Part shown: one piece after another, positions 31,117 through 32,329 of the stretch
Position numbering within the stretch: position 1 is the first letter of the stretch
Layout: every line of letters starts with the position of its first letter
NCBI GenBank assembly: GCA_038211295.1
Contig: JBBQVS010000043.1
Location: 1 to 32,329, forward strand
DNA: 32,329 nucleotides
Origin: JBBQVS01 sp038211295
Lineage (GTDB): Bacteria > Chloroflexota > Ktedonobacteria > Ktedonobacterales > Ktedonobacteraceae
Reading direction: 5' to 3'
The notes under the pieces: model-generated
Databases searched by the model: none
Seen by the model: only the letters and a program-made list of their open reading frames with translations
What the model was told of the DNA's origin: nothing
Position numbers and translations under genes: made by a program

Positions 31117-31671
31117 TTACTTACCGCCGCTTATGAGTAGGAAGAGGTTATAGAGTCCGAAGTCCACGAGAGCCAGTGCAGCACCGATGATGCCGGACAG
31201 CACAATAACGATTATCGTCATGTTACGTGCCTCTTCAAAGGTGGGCCATGTCACTTTGTGACGGAGTTCGTAGTATGCGTCAAATACGAAGCGACCAACA
31301 CGGCTATTGCGGAAACGCACAAGCCAGGTTGGTTCTTTGGTATCGCGTCGCACTTTGCTCTCTTGCACTGCACGTTCTTTCTTCGGCTCACTCCGAAGTG
31401 CCGTACTCGCGCTCTTTACAGACGTTTTTTCTACCTTTGTCTGCTCTTTTTCTGCATCTTTACGTTCATCGTGGGCCATCGCGCTGATGCTCTTGGCAGC
31501 AATCTTGTTGTCTGCTTGTACTTGCTTGGGCGCGTCTTTGGCCTCGTCACGAGCCATCGCACTGATGCTCTTAACGGGCTGATCCTTTTCGCTTGTCTTG
31601 AGGGTTGCCCGCGTAGCTTGCGATGCTGGACGAGTCGTATTTTTTTTCTTGTCAGCCATTTTGTTTGCCAC
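31117..31671 (-). CDS. secE: Preprotein translocase subunit SecE with a long repeated N-terminal extension
   Basis: The last ~70 residues are a normal single-spanning SecE: RFVFDAYYELRHKVTWPTFEEARN (amphipathic helix and the KVTWPT signature), then one transmembrane helix at about 151-180. The first ~114 residues are extra, Lys/Ala/Asp-rich, with three units at exact 26-residue spacing (residues 34, 60 and 86: KSISAMARDEAKDA, KSISAMAHDERKDA and a more diverged KSASTALRSEPKKE). SecE clamps SecY in the membrane; the extension would lie in the cytoplasm, near the ribosome-facing side. The start is GTG at 31671 with AAAGG seven bases away. Encoded between rpmG and nusG. Confidence 0.93.
   Translation of the reverse strand: MANKMADKKKNTTRPASQATRATLKTSEKDQPVKSISAMARDEAKDAPKQVQADNKIAAKSISAMAHDERKDAEKEQTKVEKTSVKSASTALRSEPKKERAVQESKVRRDTKEPTWLVRFRNSRVGRFVFDAYYELRHKVTWPTFEEARNMTIIVIVLSGIIGAALALVDFGLYNLFLLISGGK
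31375..31572 (-). repeat. 78-bp period repeats inside secE
   Basis: Three in-frame units begin at codons 34, 60 and 86. The first two share KSISAMA-DE-KDA nearly unchanged; the third is diverged. The DNA of the first two (CATCGCNCTGATGCTCTT on the plus strand) is also similar, which points to fairly recent duplication. Confidence 0.8.
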
Positions 31672-31757
31672 GTTCGACCTTTCTTGGATCAGTAATCAGT
31701 AGCAATTGTACACATACACACATACGTAGCTCACGCTCGTTGCGCTGTACGTATAGT

Positions 31758-31928
31758 CTACTTGGTTTCGCGATGAGGGGCATGAACCCGACAAGTATTG
31801 CAGAACTTTTTGAATTCTAAACGCTCTGGGTTGTTCTTTTTATTTTTCGATGTTGTATAGTTACGGCTTTTGCAGGTCGTGCAAGCCAGTGTAACCACAA
31901 TACGGTTCTCTTTGCCTTTGCTTGCCAT
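31758..31928 (-). CDS. rpmG: Ribosomal protein L33
   Basis: A 56-residue large-subunit protein of the zinc-binding (C+) form. It reads MASKGKENRIVVTLACTTCK, then NYTTSKNKKNNPERLEFKKFCNTCRVHAPHRETK. The Cys pairs CTTC and CNTC hold zinc, so this is not the Cys-free, zinc-independent variant. GAGGAG lies seven bases before the ATG at 31928. It stands upstream of secE-nusG in the usual order, 86 bp apart. Confidence 0.95.
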   Translation of the reverse strand: MASKGKENRIVVTLACTTCKSRNYTTSKNKKNNPERLEFKKFCNTCRVHAPHRETK

Positions 31929-32129
31929 TTCTCACTCCTCTGGCTTGACAGGCCATCTAATAGTAATAACAATAAAACTTTAGAAAACTCATTCGGCTAT
32001 GGCATATAACGTAGTTTAGACTAAATATTTACCACCGAATTCTTTTAGGCTATACGTGTACTACTCTATACAGATACATCAGATACACGCGGGGGACGAA
32101 GTGAGTTGCGTCTCGTAAACAGGGTAGAT
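31929..32129 (-). other. tuf-rpmG intergenic region
   Basis: About 200 AT-rich bases with no gene and no tRNA-Trp, which often sits between tuf and secE in other bacteria. A weak TACTAT-type -10 lies near 31960 on the minus strand. The strong hairpin of tuf lies just to the right, so rpmG-secE-nusG-rplK-rplA probably starts here. Confidence 0.4.
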
Positions 32130-32174
32130 GTTCAGCAAGAAACACACCATTACTTTGTACGTTTCTTGCTGAAC
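32130..32174 (-). terminator. Hairpin after tuf
   Basis: GTTCAGCAAGAAAC (32130-32143) and GTTTCTTGCTGAAC (32161-32174) are exact reverse complements with a 17-base loop, starting 14 bases past the tuf stop. Confidence 0.7.
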
Positions 32175-32188
32175 ACCGTCAGACGAGG

Positions 32189-32329
32189 TTAGTTTTCGAT
32201 CTTGGTGCAGATGCCAGCACCAACGGTACGACCACCCTCACGAATGGCGAACTTCACGCCCTCTTCCATCGCAACCGGTTGAATAAGCTCCACCGTCATC
32301 TCGATGTTGTCCCCAGGCATCACCATCTC
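32189..32329 (-). CDS. tuf: Elongation factor Tu, C-terminal end (cut by window edge)
   Basis: Only the last 46 codons are inside the window: EMVMPGDNIEMTVELIQPVA, then MEEGVKFAIREGGRTVGAGICTKIEN and the stop. This is the domain 3 end of EF-Tu, the GTPase that brings aminoacyl-tRNA to the ribosome. The usual last Val/Ile-x-K is replaced by TKIEN. The start and G domain lie beyond the right edge. Confidence 0.97.
   Translation of the reverse strand, partial: EMVMPGDNIEMTVELIQPVAMEEGVKFAIREGGRTVGAGICTKIEN

Noticed and set aside
31929..32188. Search for tRNA-Trp between tuf and secE
   Set aside because: No cloverleaf, T-loop GTTCRA or CCA-type end could be found on either strand.

Overview
The window looks like a chromosomal segment of a Ktedonobacteria-type member of the Chloroflexota. 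This is an inference. It rests on moderate GC, a bacterial translin homologue, disordered N-terminal extensions on housekeeping proteins, a gyrB followed by IS-scarred DNA, and several conserved-looking proteins with no recognisable family. Most genes have a clear Shine-Dalgarno and many have TTGxxx-17/18-TATAAT-like promoters. There are no rRNA or tRNA genes, no CRISPR array, no intact insertion sequence and no phage genes.

Left part (1-7.5 kb): the end of a concanavalin-like domain gene meets, tail to tail, a two-component system (OmpR/PhoB-type regulator and HAMP histidine kinase, both minus strand). Upstream of the regulator is a symmetrical set of CTCAT half-sites at 11-bp spacing. It faces both the regulator and a divergent, apparently broken membrane gene that resembles the N-terminal membrane domain of MprF-like/DUF2156 proteins. 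About 670 gene-free, AT-rich bases follow, with nested inverted repeats (MITE-like) and an array of 21-24 bp repeats like a transposon end. Then come gyrB with a long leader, and a two-helix membrane protein with four CxxC pairs.

Middle (7.5-24 kb): a GH38 alpha-mannosidase is divergent from ychF. A translin-family gene, a menA/UbiA prenyltransferase, three proteins of unknown function (one with eight 11-residue repeats, a transmembrane helix and a sunset-like tail), lon, radC, a COG1579 coiled-coil zinc-ribbon protein, another unknown protein and an L,D-transpeptidase follow. Many of these genes end in long, nearly perfect palindromes that mostly lack a T tract.

Right part (23.9-32.3 kb, all minus strand): reading with transcription, tuf (cut by the window edge), rpmG, secE, nusG, rplK, rplA, then a separately promoted and attenuated rplJ-rplL, then rpsO, pnp and a family 4 uracil-DNA glycosylase. 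This is the standard translation/transcription cluster, but rpsO-pnp stands where rpoB-rpoC usually follow rplL. An L10-leader-like RNA with a terminator lies before rplJ.

No complete new multi-gene system is evident. The best leads are the bacterial translin with an intact acidic centre, the hendecad-repeat membrane protein and its unknown neighbours, the symmetrical response-regulator sites, the 26-residue repeats in SecE, the clamp-binding-like tail of the glycosylase, and the transposon-end-like repeats beside gyrB.
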